Shown here: one piece after another, positions 33,839-42,962 of the stretch
Layout: each line of letters opens with the position of its first letter
Position numbering within the stretch: position 1 is the first letter of the stretch
Assembly (NCBI RefSeq): GCF_008632955.1
Contig: NZ_CP043959.1
Coordinates: forward strand, 2,728,001 to 2,792,000
Length of the DNA stretch: 64,000 nt
Origin: Streptomyces tendae
Lineage (GTDB): Bacteria; Actinomycetota; Actinomycetes; Streptomycetales; Streptomycetaceae
Direction of reading: 5' to 3'
The notes under the pieces: model-generated
Told to the model about the DNA's origin: nothing
The model's database searches: none
Seen by the model: the letters and a program-made list of their open reading frames with translations, nothing else
Made by a program: the position numbers and the translations under genes

Positions 33839-34486
33839 ATGTCCGACCCCGCGCTGCTGGTCTACACCCGCACCACCGACTACCGGCACGACTCCATCCC
33901 GGCCGGGGTCGCCGCCCTGCGCGCCCTCGGCGGCTTCGACGTCCACGCCCACGAGGACCCGGCGGTGTTCGAGGAGCCGCTCGACCGTTACGCGGCGGTC
34001 GTCTTCCTCTCCACCAGCGGTGACGTGCTCACCCCGGCCGGCCGCGAGCGGCTCGCCGCCCATGTCGAGGCGGGCGGCGGGTTCGTCGGTGTGCACGCGG
34101 CGGCCTGCACCGAGTACGACTGGCCGTACTACGGCGAACTCCTGGGCGCCCGCTTCGACCGCCACCCCCCGCTCCAGCCCGGCCGCGCGGTCGTCGAGGA
34201 CCACGGCCACCCGGCCACCCGGCATCTGCCGGCCGTCTGGGAGCTCACCGACGAGTGGTACGACTTCCGCACCAACCCGCGGCCCGCCGTACGGGTCCTG
34301 GTCTCCGCGGACGAGTCCTCGTACGACGGCGGCACCATGGGCGCCGATCACCCCCTGGCCTGGTGCCGTGAGCAGGGTGCGGGCCGGGTCTTCTACACCT
34401 CGCTTGGCCACACCTCCGAGATCTACGACGACCCGGACTTCCGCGCCCACCTGCGCGGCGGGATCAGCTGGGCCGCGGCCCGCTGA
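33839..34486 (+). CDS. ThuA-domain protein
   Basis: The 215-aa product is a stand-alone ThuA-like (GATase-I-like) domain. Seen: LLVYTRTTDYRHDSIPAGVAALRAL at the start, DRYAAVVFLSTSGDVL, GGGFVGVHAAACTEYDWPYYG and the closing RVFYTSLGHTSEIYDDPDFR. ThuA is linked to trehalose use in rhizobia and the domain to sugar catabolism elsewhere; no enzyme activity is settled. No signal peptide. TAGGCT is seven bases before the ATG (leaderless pattern). Confidence 0.9.
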   Translation: MSDPALLVYTRTTDYRHDSIPAGVAALRALGGFDVHAHEDPAVFEEPLDRYAAVVFLSTSGDVLTPAGRERLAAHVEAGGGFVGVHAAACTEYDWPYYGELLGARFDRHPPLQPGRAVVEDHGHPATRHLPAVWELTDEWYDFRTNPRPAVRVLVSADESSYDGGTMGADHPLAWCREQGAGRVFYTSLGHTSEIYDDPDFRAHLRGGISWAAAR

Positions 34487-34859
34487 CCTCCCGCAACGCC
34501 TCCGTGGCGCGGCGGGTGCCCGAGGCGAGTGCCGGGCCTGCGTGACATGCCTGCCTCGCCGGCCACCACCGCCCGGGCCCGTCCGGCCGCCGCGCGCACG
34601 CCCCGTTCGGCTCATCGGGCCCACGCACCTCTCCACCGGACGGAAAGCGCTTCCTCCTGGAGATCCGAGGGGTCGGTCCGGCAAGAACCCTTCCCAGTGG
34701 CGGGGGTCCGCCCCCGTGCGCGGGCAGGAATACCGCTGAGTGGTGTGGTGCTCTTGTTGCTACCGGTGGGTCCGGTGTCGGGGGTTCGGCGCCGGGGTCC
34801 GGCCGGGTGGCACGGTGCGCGTGCGCAGGAGCACGCGCGCATGAAGGGCTGGTGGGCAC
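34487..34859 (+). other. Intergenic region before the carboxylesterase
   Basis: I see no supported gene in these 373 bases. Open frames exist on both strands but lack ribosome sites and recognisable residues. Near the end, TGCGCGTGC and GCACGCGCGCA (about 34819-34845) can form an imperfect hairpin just before the esterase start. Confidence 0.45.
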
Positions 34860-36410
34860 ATGACGGCAGACCGCGAGAACCCGGTGGCCACAACGGCGTA
34901 CGGCGCCGTGCGCGGCCGACGGGAGCAGGGTGTCGCCGTGTTCCGCGGCATCCCCTACGCGGCACCCCCCTTCGGGCCGCGCCGCTTCCGCCCGCCCGTC
35001 CCGCCGGAACCCTGGGACGGCGTGCGCGACGCCGGCGCCTTCGGCCCGACGGCCCCGAAACCCCCGTACTCCCCGGCCTTCGCCGAGTACCTGTCCGACC
35101 CCGACATCGCGGGCGACGACTGCCTCAACCTGAACGTCTGGACCCCCGACCCGTCCCCGGACGCCCGGCTCCCGGTCCTCGTCTGGCTGCACGGCGGCGC
35201 CCTGACCAGAGGCTCCTCCGCCGTCCCGGTCTACGACGGCAGCACCTTCGCCCGCGACGGCGTGGTCTTCGTGTCCCTCAACTACCGTCTCGGTGTGGAG
35301 GGATACGGCCGCTTCCCGGACGCCCCCGCCAACGCCGGCCTGCGCGACCAGCTCGCCGCGCTCCAATGGGTGCACGAGTCGATAGCCGCCTTCGGCGGGG
35401 ACCCCGGCCGGATCACCCTGGCCGGCCAGTCCGCCGGGGCCATCAGCGCCGGCGCGCTCGTCGCCGCCCCGCAGGCCCAGGGGCTGGTGCGGCAGGCCGT
35501 CCTGCAGAGCGGACCGCCGGAGTCCACGGACCGGGACAAGGTGCGGCGCATGGTCCGCCGGATGGCCGGCCGCCTCAAGGTGCCCGCCACCGCCGAGGCC
35601 TTCGCCGGCGTCGACCGCGAGCAGCTGCTCCGCGCGCAGGCCGAGGTCGGCCGCCTCGGCGGTCCGGTGCTCGGCGGGCCCGCCTTCGGCATCGTCGTCG
35701 ACGGCGACCTGGTGCCGCGCGACCCCCTGGAGGCCCTCACCGACGGCGCGGCCCCCGGCGTCACCCTGCTGACCGGCTGGACCCGCGACGAGTACCGCCT
35801 GTGGCTCGTCCCCGGCGGCCTTACGGAACGCGTCGACCGCCTCGGCGCCGTCGCCCTGGCCGGCGCGATGGCCCGCTGTCGCTGCGGCAGCGAGGTCCCG
35901 CGCGGTTACCGCGCCCTGCACCCCGACGCCGGCACCACCGAGACCGTCGGCCAGATGGTCACCGACCACCTGCTCCGCAACCCCCTGCACCGCCTGTCCG
36001 ACGGCCGTACGGAACCGTCGTACGTCTTCGAGTTCGCCTGGCCGTCCAACCGCCCCGGCATGGGAGCCTGCCACGCCCTGGAGCTGGGCTTCGTCTTCGA
36101 CAGCGGCGACAGCCCCGACGCCCGCAAGCTCGCGGGCGAGGGGGCACCGCAGGACCTGGCCGACGCCATGCACGGGGCGTGGGTACGGTTCGTCACCGAC
36201 GGCACCCCGGGCTGGGAGCGGTGGGGACCGGACCACCCGGTGCGGGTGTTCGGCGACGGCGCGCCGCGCACCGTCCACGGCCCCCGTGACCGCGAGCTGG
36301 CCCTGTGGACCACGCCCGCCGCGGAGCGGTCCGCGCACACCCCACAGTCCCCCGAACTCCGTTCGGTCGTCCGCCGCCTCCGCCGCGGCGGCGCCCTGCG
36401 GCGGACCTGA
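34860..36410 (+). CDS. Type-B carboxylesterase/lipase
   Basis: The 516-aa product is an alpha/beta-hydrolase of the carboxylesterase family. Seen: [18 protein letters not shown], the disulfide-region motif [12 protein letters not shown], oxyanion hole ([13 protein letters not shown]), nucleophile elbow with Ser ([13 protein letters not shown], near residue 185) and a His region toward the C-terminus ([12 protein letters not shown]). No signal peptide, so it is probably cytoplasmic. Typical relatives hydrolyse p-nitrobenzyl or other simple esters. ATG at 34860; the only ribosome-site candidates are weak (GGTGGG). Confidence 0.92.
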   Translation: MTADRENPVATTAYGAVRGRREQGVAVFRGIPYAAPPFGPRRFRPPVPPEPWDGVRDAGAFGPTAPKPPYSPAFAEYLSDPDIAGDDCLNLNVWTPDPSPDARLPVLVWLHGGALTRGSSAVPVYDGSTFARDGVVFVSLNYRLGVEGYGRFPDAPANAGLRDQLAALQWVHESIAAFGGDPGRITLAGQSAGAISAGALVAAPQAQGLVRQAVLQSGPPESTDRDKVRRMVRRMAGRLKVPATAEAFAGVDREQLLRAQAEVGRLGGPVLGGPAFGIVVDGDLVPRDPLEALTDGAAPGVTLLTGWTRDEYRLWLVPGGLTERVDRLGAVALAGAMARCRCGSEVPRGYRALHPDAGTTETVGQMVTDHLLRNPLHRLSDGRTEPSYVFEFAWPSNRPGMGACHALELGFVFDSGDSPDARKLAGEGAPQDLADAMHGAWVRFVTDGTPGWERWGPDHPVRVFGDGAPRTVHGPRDRELALWTTPAAERSAHTPQSPELRSVVRRLRRGGALRRT

Positions 36411-36426
36411 GCGCGCCTCGGAGGGC

Positions 36427-37887
36427 TCAGCGCTCCTCGTCGTCCGGTGCGGCCGGTGGTGGGCAGCGGGTGCTGGCGGGGATGCGCAGGGCGAGCAGTG
36501 CCATGTCGTCCTGGCCGTCGCTCGGATGATGGTCGGCCAGGACCTGCACGAACTCGTTCAGCGGCCGTTCGGCGTGGGTGGCGGCGAGGTCGGCGAGCGC
36601 CGTCAGGCCCTCGTCGATGGAGCGCGCGTGGTGCTCGACGAGTCCGTCGGTGAAGAACAGCAGGATGGAGCCCGCGGGCAGCGGGTGCGTGTGGTCCGGC
36701 CGCTCCATGCCCGTGCTCACGCCGAGCGGCAGCCCCGGCTCGGCCTCCAGGTACTCGGTCTCCAGGTCCGGTCCGATCAGCAGCGGCGGGAAGTGCCCGG
36801 CGGTGCTCCAGCGCAGCACCCAGCCGGTCTCCTGCGGCTCGATACGGGCCAGGCAGACGGTGGTGACCGGGATGTCGGTGGTGGTCAGCAACGTGCGGTC
36901 CAGCTGCCCGAGGACCTGGCTGGGAGGGTTGCGGAGGTCGTAGAGGAGGGCTCGGAGCATGCTGTTGATGCGCGCCATGGCGGCGGCCGCGTACAGGTCG
37001 TGACCGGCGACGTCACCGATCATGACCCCGACCGCGTCGTCCGGCAGCACGACGGCGTCGTACCAGTCCCCGCCGAGCTGGTTGGGCCGGTTGGCGGGCC
37101 GGTACACGGTGGCGGCCTCGAACGGGCTCAGGCCGGGCAGCGCGGGCAGCAGCAGACGCTGGAACCGCTCGGCGCTGTCCCGGACCTGCCCGAACAGGCG
37201 GGCGTTCTCGATGGCGATGCCGGCGGCGCCGGCGAGGGCCACGACGATGTCCTCGTCCTCCGGGGCGAAGGGGCGGCCGTCGCTCCGCTCGGAGAGGTAG
37301 AGGTCGCCGTAGATCTCGCCGCGGACGCTGATGGCCACCCCCAGCAGGGTCCGCATCGGCGGATGGCCGGGCGGGAAGCCCGCCGAGGAGGGGTGGGACG
37401 GGATGCTTTCGACGCGCAGCGGCTCCGGGTTGTGGATCAGCAGCCCGAGCACGCCCCGGCCGTGCGGGAAGGGAATCCCCGAGAGGGCGGCGCGCTCGGC
37501 CTCGTCGAGCCCCGCCGTGATGAACTCCTTCAGGTACTCACCGGACTCGTGGAGCACCCCGAGGGCGCCGTAGCGGGCGCCGACCAGGTCCATCGCGGTG
37601 GTGACGATCCGCCGAAGCACCGAGGAGAGGTCCAGCTCGCCGCTGATGGACAGGACGGCGTCCAGCAGCCCCTGGAGGCGGTCCTTGGCGTCTGCGAGTG
37701 CCCGCAGTTGGGTGCCGATCCGTTCCAGCTCGGCGTCCAGGTGCGGTCGGAGGTCCGGGACCTGGGGCTGCTGCGAGTCCGCCCGGCCGTCCTGCGGCCC
37801 GGGCTCCTGCTGCTCGCTCAACGGGCACACTCCGGTGCCCCGGAGGCCGTCGCCCGCCGGGCACGGCGGCTCCGCCCGTCCAGCCAT
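36427..37887 (-). CDS. GAF-SpoIIE (PP2C-type) protein phosphatase
   Basis: The product (about 486 aa) joins a short coiled coil (LDAELERIGTQLRALADAKDRL), a GAF domain (LDLSSVLRRIVTTAMDLVGARYGALG ... AGAAGIAIENARLF) and a C-terminal SpoIIE phosphatase (QLGGDWYDAVVLPDDAVGVMIGDVAGHD; LLFFTDGLVE; GQDDMALLALR) with the metal-binding Asp residues. Streptomyces have dozens of these; they act on anti-anti-sigma factors. There is no adjacent anti-sigma partner. The start is uncertain: ATG 37887, GTG 37830 or TTG 37821 (the last with GGAG). An ATG at 37992 would pass through an AT-rich, promoter-like stretch. Confidence 0.88.
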   Translation of the reverse strand: MAGRAEPPCPAGDGLRGTGVCPLSEQQEPGPQDGRADSQQPQVPDLRPHLDAELERIGTQLRALADAKDRLQGLLDAVLSISGELDLSSVLRRIVTTAMDLVGARYGALGVLHESGEYLKEFITAGLDEAERAALSGIPFPHGRGVLGLLIHNPEPLRVESIPSHPSSAGFPPGHPPMRTLLGVAISVRGEIYGDLYLSERSDGRPFAPEDEDIVVALAGAAGIAIENARLFGQVRDSAERFQRLLLPALPGLSPFEAATVYRPANRPNQLGGDWYDAVVLPDDAVGVMIGDVAGHDLYAAAAMARINSMLRALLYDLRNPPSQVLGQLDRTLLTTTDIPVTTVCLARIEPQETGWVLRWSTAGHFPPLLIGPDLETEYLEAEPGLPLGVSTGMERPDHTHPLPAGSILLFFTDGLVEHHARSIDEGLTALADLAATHAERPLNEFVQVLADHHPSDGQDDMALLALRIPASTRCPPPAAPDDEER

Positions 37888-38037
37888 CCATGCGAGGGGT
37901 ACACCCGGCCTCCCGACACGACCGTGATCGAACAAAACCCCAGCATGACACGGACAAAGAGGGCATCTCTCGCTTTGGTACGCCATCGGCATGCCGCCCT
38001 GACACGGGTGCCGGCCGCGCGTACCGCTCCGCGGGTG

Positions 38038-38446
38038 TCAGCCTGCGGGTGCGATACGGAGGACGGCGGTGTCGCCGCGGACGCCTACGACCGTGAGGCT
38101 CATGGCGTCGTTGAGGGCCGCCGCGGGCCCTTCGCCGCAGTTCAGCCGTACGCCACCGCCACCGCGACCCCCGTGACCTCGATCGGCCCCGGCCCGTACG
38201 CCTCCAGCACCGTCACCACGTTCCCCACCCCGACCTCGACCTCACAGGTTCCGTCGGCATACGGCCCGGCGGGCGAGGGAGTGAACGGGACCGTCGGCGG
38301 GGGAGTGGCACGGGTCGCCGAGGCGGATGCTTTGGCGCTGCCCGACGCTTCGGATGCGGACGAACACGACGTGAGGGGGAGCAGCGCGGCGCCGAAGAGG
38401 ACGACGACGGCGATCGCACCTGTTCTGCGCCATGACCGACGTTCAA
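38038..38446 (-). pseudogene. Small lipoprotein with two apparent one-base losses
   Basis: The central part is clear: a basic start and helix (RSWRRTGAIAVVVLFGAALL), lipobox LTSC, a Ser/Thr/Pro linker, then TCEVEVGVGNVVTVLEAYG. As read it stops at 38142, but the next frame continues without a gap as LNCGEGPAAALNDAM ... AVLRIAPAG to 38038. TACGGCTGAAC becomes TACGGCCTGAAC with one added C. At the other end no start codon is in frame, but TTG at 38446 behind GGAGGA joins the frame if GTCGG is read as GTCCGG. Repaired length is 136 aa. Function unknown. It is divergent from the RNA ligase-like gene. Confidence 0.65.
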
Positions 38447-38536
38447 CCGCTCCTCCGGGGGCGGCACATGCGTGGGCCTCGGGCCCCGGGCCCTGCCTGA
38501 CCGGAGAGGGCAGAAAAGCACACGTAGGCTGCTGCG

Positions 38537-39070
38537 GTGCGCACGGTGGAACTGTTGTTGGACGAGGCGGCGGACGCGGCGGTCCGGGAGGCCTGGCGGC
38601 GGCTCGCGGACGCCGGGCTGCCGAGTCAGGCGCGCCACCGCTCACCGACCAACAGCCCGCACCTCACCCTGGCGTCCTGTCCGGAGCTGACGGCACCGAT
38701 CCGCTGGGAACTGGCCGAGGTGGCCGCCGCGTTGCCGTTGCCGGTGCGGTTCGACGGGCTGATCCGCTTCGAGCGGCCCACCTCGGTGCTGGCCTGGTCG
38801 CTGGAGCTCGACTCCGCGCTGGCCGACCTGCACCGCAGGGTGTGGGAGGCGGTGGTCTCGGACAGCCCGCCCGAGACCCTCAGCCCCTTCCACGAGCCCG
38901 GCCGCTGGAGCCCGCACATCACCCTCGGCCGCACCCGCCGCACCGGCGCCTTCGCGGGCCGCCGCGTCCCCGAACTCCTCCCGCCTTTTCCCCTGTCGGT
39001 CCACCTCACCACCCTGCGAAGCTTCGACACCGAGACCGGCACCTTGGAATTCCTGACCGCCCGCACCTGA
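38537..39070 (+). CDS. 2'-5' RNA ligase/phosphoesterase family protein
   Basis: The 177-aa product has the two HxT/S motifs of the 2H phosphoesterase superfamily: SPHLTLASCPEL (near residue 41) and SPHITLGRTRRT (near residue 130). The spacing and length fit LigT/ThpR-like proteins, which act on 2',3'-cyclic phosphates or 2'-5' linked RNA. The true substrate is not known. GTG at 38537 lies six bases after TAGGCT (leaderless pattern). Confidence 0.88.
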   Translation: MRTVELLLDEAADAAVREAWRRLADAGLPSQARHRSPTNSPHLTLASCPELTAPIRWELAEVAAALPLPVRFDGLIRFERPTSVLAWSLELDSALADLHRRVWEAVVSDSPPETLSPFHEPGRWSPHITLGRTRRTGAFAGRRVPELLPPFPLSVHLTTLRSFDTETGTLEFLTART

Positions 39071-39088
39071 CAACGCCTCGCGGGGCCG

Positions 39089-39212
39089 GGCTTGAAGTGC
39101 CTGCCGCCTGCCGATGGTGGTCGAGAGGACCTTTGCCTGGCCGCAGTGCTTTCGCCGTCGGTAACGGCGGGCCCACAGCAACGAAGCGTTCCTGACCCAG
39201 TCTGCTACTTGA
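39089..39212 (+). pseudogene. Probable transposase remnant (IS5-type C-terminus)
   Basis: GLKCLP in one frame is followed, one frame over at 39114, by MVVERTFAWP. After an internal stop (39162-39164) comes RRAHSNEAFLTQSAT and then a second stop. The RWVVERTFAW-type block followed by an Arg-rich stretch is characteristic of the last conserved region of IS5-family DDE transposases, where the catalytic Glu lies in VERTF. Local GC is lower than in neighbours. No inverted repeats or the rest of the element were found. Confidence 0.45.
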
Positions 39213-39351
39213 CCGCCCATCAGCGATGTGGCGTGCTTGTCGGCCGTGGACGACTGGCGAGCAGCCTCCGCCTACCACAGCGGGTCCGACTCCAGGCAGG
39301 TGCTCACAGTTGCCAGGTCCCGCGGTTCCCCGGCTTGCTAGCCTGTGCCGG

Positions 39352-39762
39352 ATGGATGAGGTGTGGGACGAGGGGCCGTTCTACCACGGCACGAAGGCCG
39401 AGCTGCAGATCGGTGATCTTCTCACCGCCGGTTTCCGTTCCAATTACCGGCCCGAGATCGTGATGAACCACATCTACTTCACCGCGTTGCGCGACGGTGC
39501 GGGACTCGCCGCCGAAATCGCCGCCGGCGACGGAACCCCGCACGTGTATGTCGTCGAACCGACCGGGGAGTTCGAGAACGACCCCAACGTCACCGACAAG
39601 AAATTCCCCGGCAATCCCACCCGCTCCTATCGCAGCAGGGAACCACTCCGGATCATCGGTGAGGTCACGGACTGGACGCGACTGACCCCCGAGGCTCTCC
39701 AGATGTGGCGGGACCGACTGGCCGCCATTCGTTCGGACGACCGCGCCGAAATCATCAACTGA
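39352..39762 (+). CDS. arr: NAD+-dependent rifampin ADP-ribosyltransferase (Arr)
   Basis: The 136-aa enzyme transfers ADP-ribose from NAD+ to the C23 hydroxyl of rifamycins. Seen: the Arr opening (EGPFYHGTKAELQIGDLL, with the conserved His at residue 12), NHIYFTALRDGAGLAAEIAAGDG, VVEPTGEFENDPNVTDKKFPGNPTRSYRS and EVTDWTR. Length matches Arr proteins (about 136-142). Chromosomal arr genes are widespread in actinobacteria and may be native, but a probable transposase scar lies 140 bases upstream. TAGCCT is seven bases before the ATG (leaderless pattern). Confidence 0.93.
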   Translation: MDEVWDEGPFYHGTKAELQIGDLLTAGFRSNYRPEIVMNHIYFTALRDGAGLAAEIAAGDGTPHVYVVEPTGEFENDPNVTDKKFPGNPTRSYRSREPLRIIGEVTDWTRLTPEALQMWRDRLAAIRSDDRAEIIN

Positions 39763-39867
39763 GGGCCGCCCGCTGTCGTCCCTGCGTCGGCGCGGCCGGC
39801 GCCGCACGGACGGATGACCGACAATCACGTCGAAGGAACATCAGCTGCCTGACCGGAGGTCAACCGC

Positions 39868-40395
39868 GTGGTCGTCGCACGGACAGCCGTCGGAGCGGCG
39901 TCGGCTCTCACGGTGTTCGCCCTGTCCGGCTGCTCCCTCGTCTGGAACTGCGAGGACACCACCGCCGAGCGCGGTGAGGCCGGGGTCAACGTGGAGGTCG
40001 AGGACACGTCCGGGCGGCCGATGGGGGTCACCGCCGAAGTCGTCGACTGGCGCCTCGGACCTCACCCTCAGGTGCCCGACGAAGGCGACCACGTCCACTT
40101 CCGCCTCCGCTTCGACGGCGCCGAGACCACCAGCCGCATCGCGGTGGACCTGTGCGCGGTCGACAAGGAGCGCGTGGCGGTGGGGTGTCGGACGGTCCAC
40201 TGGGAAGAGGCTTTCGGGCCGAACGGTGACCGCACGGCCGACATCTGGCTGGCGGTCGACCACCCCGAGCAGGTTGCCGACGTGCTGGTGATCCCCAACG
40301 ACCAGTCCTACGTCGGACGGACCTGCGAAGAAGACCTCAAGGACGGCGGCGGGCAGCATCCGCCGGCACCGGCCGTCGCCGGCGACCAACTGTGA
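39868..40395 (+). CDS. Putative lipoprotein
   Basis: The 175-aa product has a lipoprotein signal (SALTVFALSGCSLVW, lipobox LSGC, Cys near residue 22) and a beta-rich domain with four further cysteines (WNCEDT, DLCAVDK, VGCRTV, RTCEED) that may pair. GTG at 39868 follows GGAGG at seven bases. I do not recognise the domain. It is convergent with rho. Confidence 0.75.
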   Translation: MVVARTAVGAASALTVFALSGCSLVWNCEDTTAERGEAGVNVEVEDTSGRPMGVTAEVVDWRLGPHPQVPDEGDHVHFRLRFDGAETTSRIAVDLCAVDKERVAVGCRTVHWEEAFGPNGDRTADIWLAVDHPEQVADVLVIPNDQSYVGRTCEEDLKDGGGQHPPAPAVAGDQL

Positions 40396-40435
40396 GTCCG
40401 GCCGGCCGCCGTGGTGCCATCCGGCCGCCGTGGCG

Positions 40436-41590
40436 TCAACCGGCCGGCAGGGTCGGGCGGACCTGGCGGAGGAAGGCCGCGTTGTCCGGCGTCTCGCGCA
40501 TGCGGCCCAGCAGGGTCTCCAGGTCGGCCGAACCGTCCCGGGACTGCAGGGCCCGCCGCAGACCCTGCGTGGCGGACAACTCCTGCGGAGTGAGGAGCAG
40601 TTCCTCCCGACGCGTTCCCGACATGGTGATGTCGACGGCCGGGAACAGCCGGCGTGACGCGGACTCGCGGCTCAGCCGCAGTTCCATGTTGCCGGTGCCC
40701 TTGAGCTCCTCGAAGTAGAAGTCGTCGGCACGCGACCCGGTCTCCACCAGCGCGGAGGCGAGGATCGTCAGCGAACCGCCTTCCTCCGTCTGCCGGGCGG
40801 CGCCGAAGAACCGCTTCGGACCGATCAGCGCACCTGCGTCCACGCCGCCGCTGAGGGTGCGGCCGCCGGGCCCTGCCGCGTTGTTGTACGCCCGGCACAG
40901 CCGCGTCAGCGAGTCCAGCAGCACGACGACGTCCTCACCGGCCTCCGCCAGCCGCTTGGCGCGCTCCACGACCAGCTCGGCGAGCGCGATGTGCTGCTTG
41001 GCGGGGCGGTCGAACGTGGACGCGTACACCTCGCCGCGTACCGAGCGGCGCATGTCGGTGACCTCCTCGGGGCGTTCGTCGAGCAGGACCACCATCAGCC
41101 GGCACTCGGGGTGGTTGCCCGCGACGGCCGCCGCGAGCTGCTGGATGAGGACGGTCTTGCCGGTCTTGGGCGGTGCCACGAGCAGTCCGCGCTGCCCCTT
41201 GCCCACCGGTGCGAGCAGGTCGATGACGCGGCCCGCGAGCCCGGACGCGCGGTGTTCGAGGCGCAGTCGGCGGTGGGGGTGAAGGGGCGTCAGGTCCCGG
41301 AAGTGCGGCCGTGCCGCGAGCGAGCGGGGCGTACGGCCGTCGACCCGGGCCACCTCGCTGAGCGAGCGCCGGTCGCCGAGGACGCCCTCCACCAGGTCGC
41401 CCTTGCGCAGGCCGTGCCGGCGGACCAGGGCGGCGGAGACGACGGGGTCGGACGAGCCGGCCGTGAGACCGGGGCCGCGCAGGTGCCCCTTGCCGGTGGC
41501 GTCGACGTCCAGGACGCCGGTGACGGTGACGGTCTGGGACTGCTGACGCGCGGAGGTCTGAGGGGCGGGGCGGTCGAGAGCGGTGGTCAT
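40436..41590 (-). CDS. rho: Short Rho paralogue (transcription termination factor)
   Basis: The 384-aa product has the Rho core: a short OB-like region (GVLDVDATGKGHLRGPGL), then the RecA-type motor with P-loop (LLVAPPKTGKTVLIQQLAA), MVVLLDERPEEVTDMRRSV, Walker B (VVVLLDSLTRLCRAYN), Q-loop/R-loop (GGVDAGALIGPKRFFGAARQTEEGGSLTI), and GTGNMELRLSRESASRRLFPAVD. It lacks the long Arg/Asp-rich N-terminal insert of the main actinobacterial Rho (about 600-700 aa), so it is probably a second copy. The ATG at 41590 follows AAAGGA. A 360-base C-rich leader precedes it. Confidence 0.92.
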   Translation of the reverse strand: MTTALDRPAPQTSARQQSQTVTVTGVLDVDATGKGHLRGPGLTAGSSDPVVSAALVRRHGLRKGDLVEGVLGDRRSLSEVARVDGRTPRSLAARPHFRDLTPLHPHRRLRLEHRASGLAGRVIDLLAPVGKGQRGLLVAPPKTGKTVLIQQLAAAVAGNHPECRLMVVLLDERPEEVTDMRRSVRGEVYASTFDRPAKQHIALAELVVERAKRLAEAGEDVVVLLDSLTRLCRAYNNAAGPGGRTLSGGVDAGALIGPKRFFGAARQTEEGGSLTILASALVETGSRADDFYFEELKGTGNMELRLSRESASRRLFPAVDITMSGTRREELLLTPQELSATQGLRRALQSRDGSADLETLLGRMRETPDNAAFLRQVRPTLPAG

Positions 41591-41951
41591 GTGGTCGGTC
41601 CTTTCGGGAACAGCAACACGAGGAGAAGGGCGGGAGCCGCGGTCTTCGGGGAGGGCGTGCGCGCGCCTCCCTGCGGCGGGAACCGCACTGCGGTCGCATC
41701 GCGGGGCGAACCCGACGCGGAACGGTGCGGGGAAGCCGTCCGTGGGCGGTGCGAGGGCCGACGTGACGGCGGAAGGAAAGAAGCCGAAGCGAAGAGGGTT
41801 TCGGCGATGAGGATCGGCCCGGCGCCGGAAGGCGGCGCTGCATGGCACTCATGGCACCGTACCACGCTGCGCGGAGCGCGAGGGAGGGCTCGCCGGCGCC
41901 GGACGGGCCCAGGCCGCCGTGCGATGGTGCGGCCGTGGCGCTGTGAGGGTC
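41591..41951 (-). other. Long leader of the short rho gene
   Basis: On the coding (minus) strand this region is rich in C and T and poor in G for long stretches, notably about 41720-41830, as Rho loading (rut) sites are. An in-frame extension of rho to 41848 exists but has no protein-like pattern. Rho genes are often autoregulated by early termination in their leader. There is no other gene here. Confidence 0.4.
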
Positions 41952-42866
41952 CTACGACACCCGGAGCGCGTCCGCGATCGACGTGATCGTCTCCGGACCC
42001 ACCCGGCAGCACCCGCCGATCAGCCGGGCCCCCGACTCCCGCCAGCCCGTCACGCGGGAGGGCGCGAAGGTGGACTCGCCGGTCCACGCCCGGGCCCGGG
42101 CGTCCCACTGTTCGCCGCTGTTGGGGTACACCACGACCGGCTTCCCCGACACGCGGGAGGCCACGGCGACCGCGTGGTCCGCGTCCTCGGGAGTGCAGCA
42201 GTTGACGCCGACCGCGATCACCTCGTCGGCCCGCGCGGCCAGGGCGAACGCGTCCTCCAGCGGCTGACCCGCCCGCGTCCGGCCGCCGGCCGCCGAGTAC
42301 GAAAGCCAGACCGGCACACCGAGCCCGCGCACCGCGCGCAGCAGCGCCTCGGCCTCGTCGGTGTCGGGGATCGTCTCCAGCGCGAGGACGTCCGGGGCGG
42401 CGGACGCCAGGACCTCCGCCCTGGGGCGGTGGAAGCGCTCCAGCTCCGCGACCGTCAGCCCGTAGCGGCCCCGGTACTCGGAGCCGTCCGCGAGCATCGC
42501 CCCGTACGGGCCGACGGAGGCCGCCACCCACAGCGGGCGGCGCGGGCCCCGGGCGCGCGAGGCCGCGGTACGCGCGCACTCCACGCTCAGCGCCAGCAGC
42601 TCCGAGGCGCACTCACGGCCGATCCCGCGCCGCGCGAAGCCCTCGAACGTCGCCTGGTAGCTCGCCGTGATCGCCACGTCCGCGCCCGCCTCGAAGTACC
42701 CGAGGTGCGCCGCCGTGACCGCCTCCGGGTCCTCCGCGAGGAGCCGCGCCGACCACAGCTCGTCGGAGAGGTCGTGGCCGGCCGCCGCGAGCTGGTTGGA
42801 CATGCCGCCGTCCAGGACGACCGTGCCGTCCGCCAGGGCGGAGGCGAGGGATGCCGTGGTGCTCAT
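41952..42866 (-). CDS. mmuM: Homocysteine S-methyltransferase
   Basis: The 304-aa product transfers a methyl group from S-methylmethionine or a similar donor to homocysteine. Seen: VVLDGGMSNQLAAAGHDLSD, SYQATFEGFARRG, and the zinc-binding cysteines GVNCCTPEDA (near residue 225) and LIGGCCRVGPE (near residue 290). It works as a single-domain, cobalamin-independent enzyme. TAGCGT is six bases before the ATG (leaderless pattern). No SAM riboswitch was found in the short divergent gap to the LAL gene. Confidence 0.93.
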   Translation of the reverse strand: MSTTASLASALADGTVVLDGGMSNQLAAAGHDLSDELWSARLLAEDPEAVTAAHLGYFEAGADVAITASYQATFEGFARRGIGRECASELLALSVECARTAASRARGPRRPLWVAASVGPYGAMLADGSEYRGRYGLTVAELERFHRPRAEVLASAAPDVLALETIPDTDEAEALLRAVRGLGVPVWLSYSAAGGRTRAGQPLEDAFALAARADEVIAVGVNCCTPEDADHAVAVASRVSGKPVVVYPNSGEQWDARARAWTGESTFAPSRVTGWRESGARLIGGCCRVGPETITSIADALRVS

Positions 42867-42962
42867 ACGCCGACGCTAGCCGAGGCACCGGCCACGGCGC
42901 GCCGCGCGGGCCCGCTGCTGGGATGCTGAGAGGGAGCGCGGCCCGACGAGGGCGGTGATGCC

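Noticed and set aside
36427..37992. Phosphatase start at ATG 37992
   Set aside because: The interval to 37887 includes an AT-rich, promoter-like stretch and yields a Cys-rich non-conserved N-terminus.
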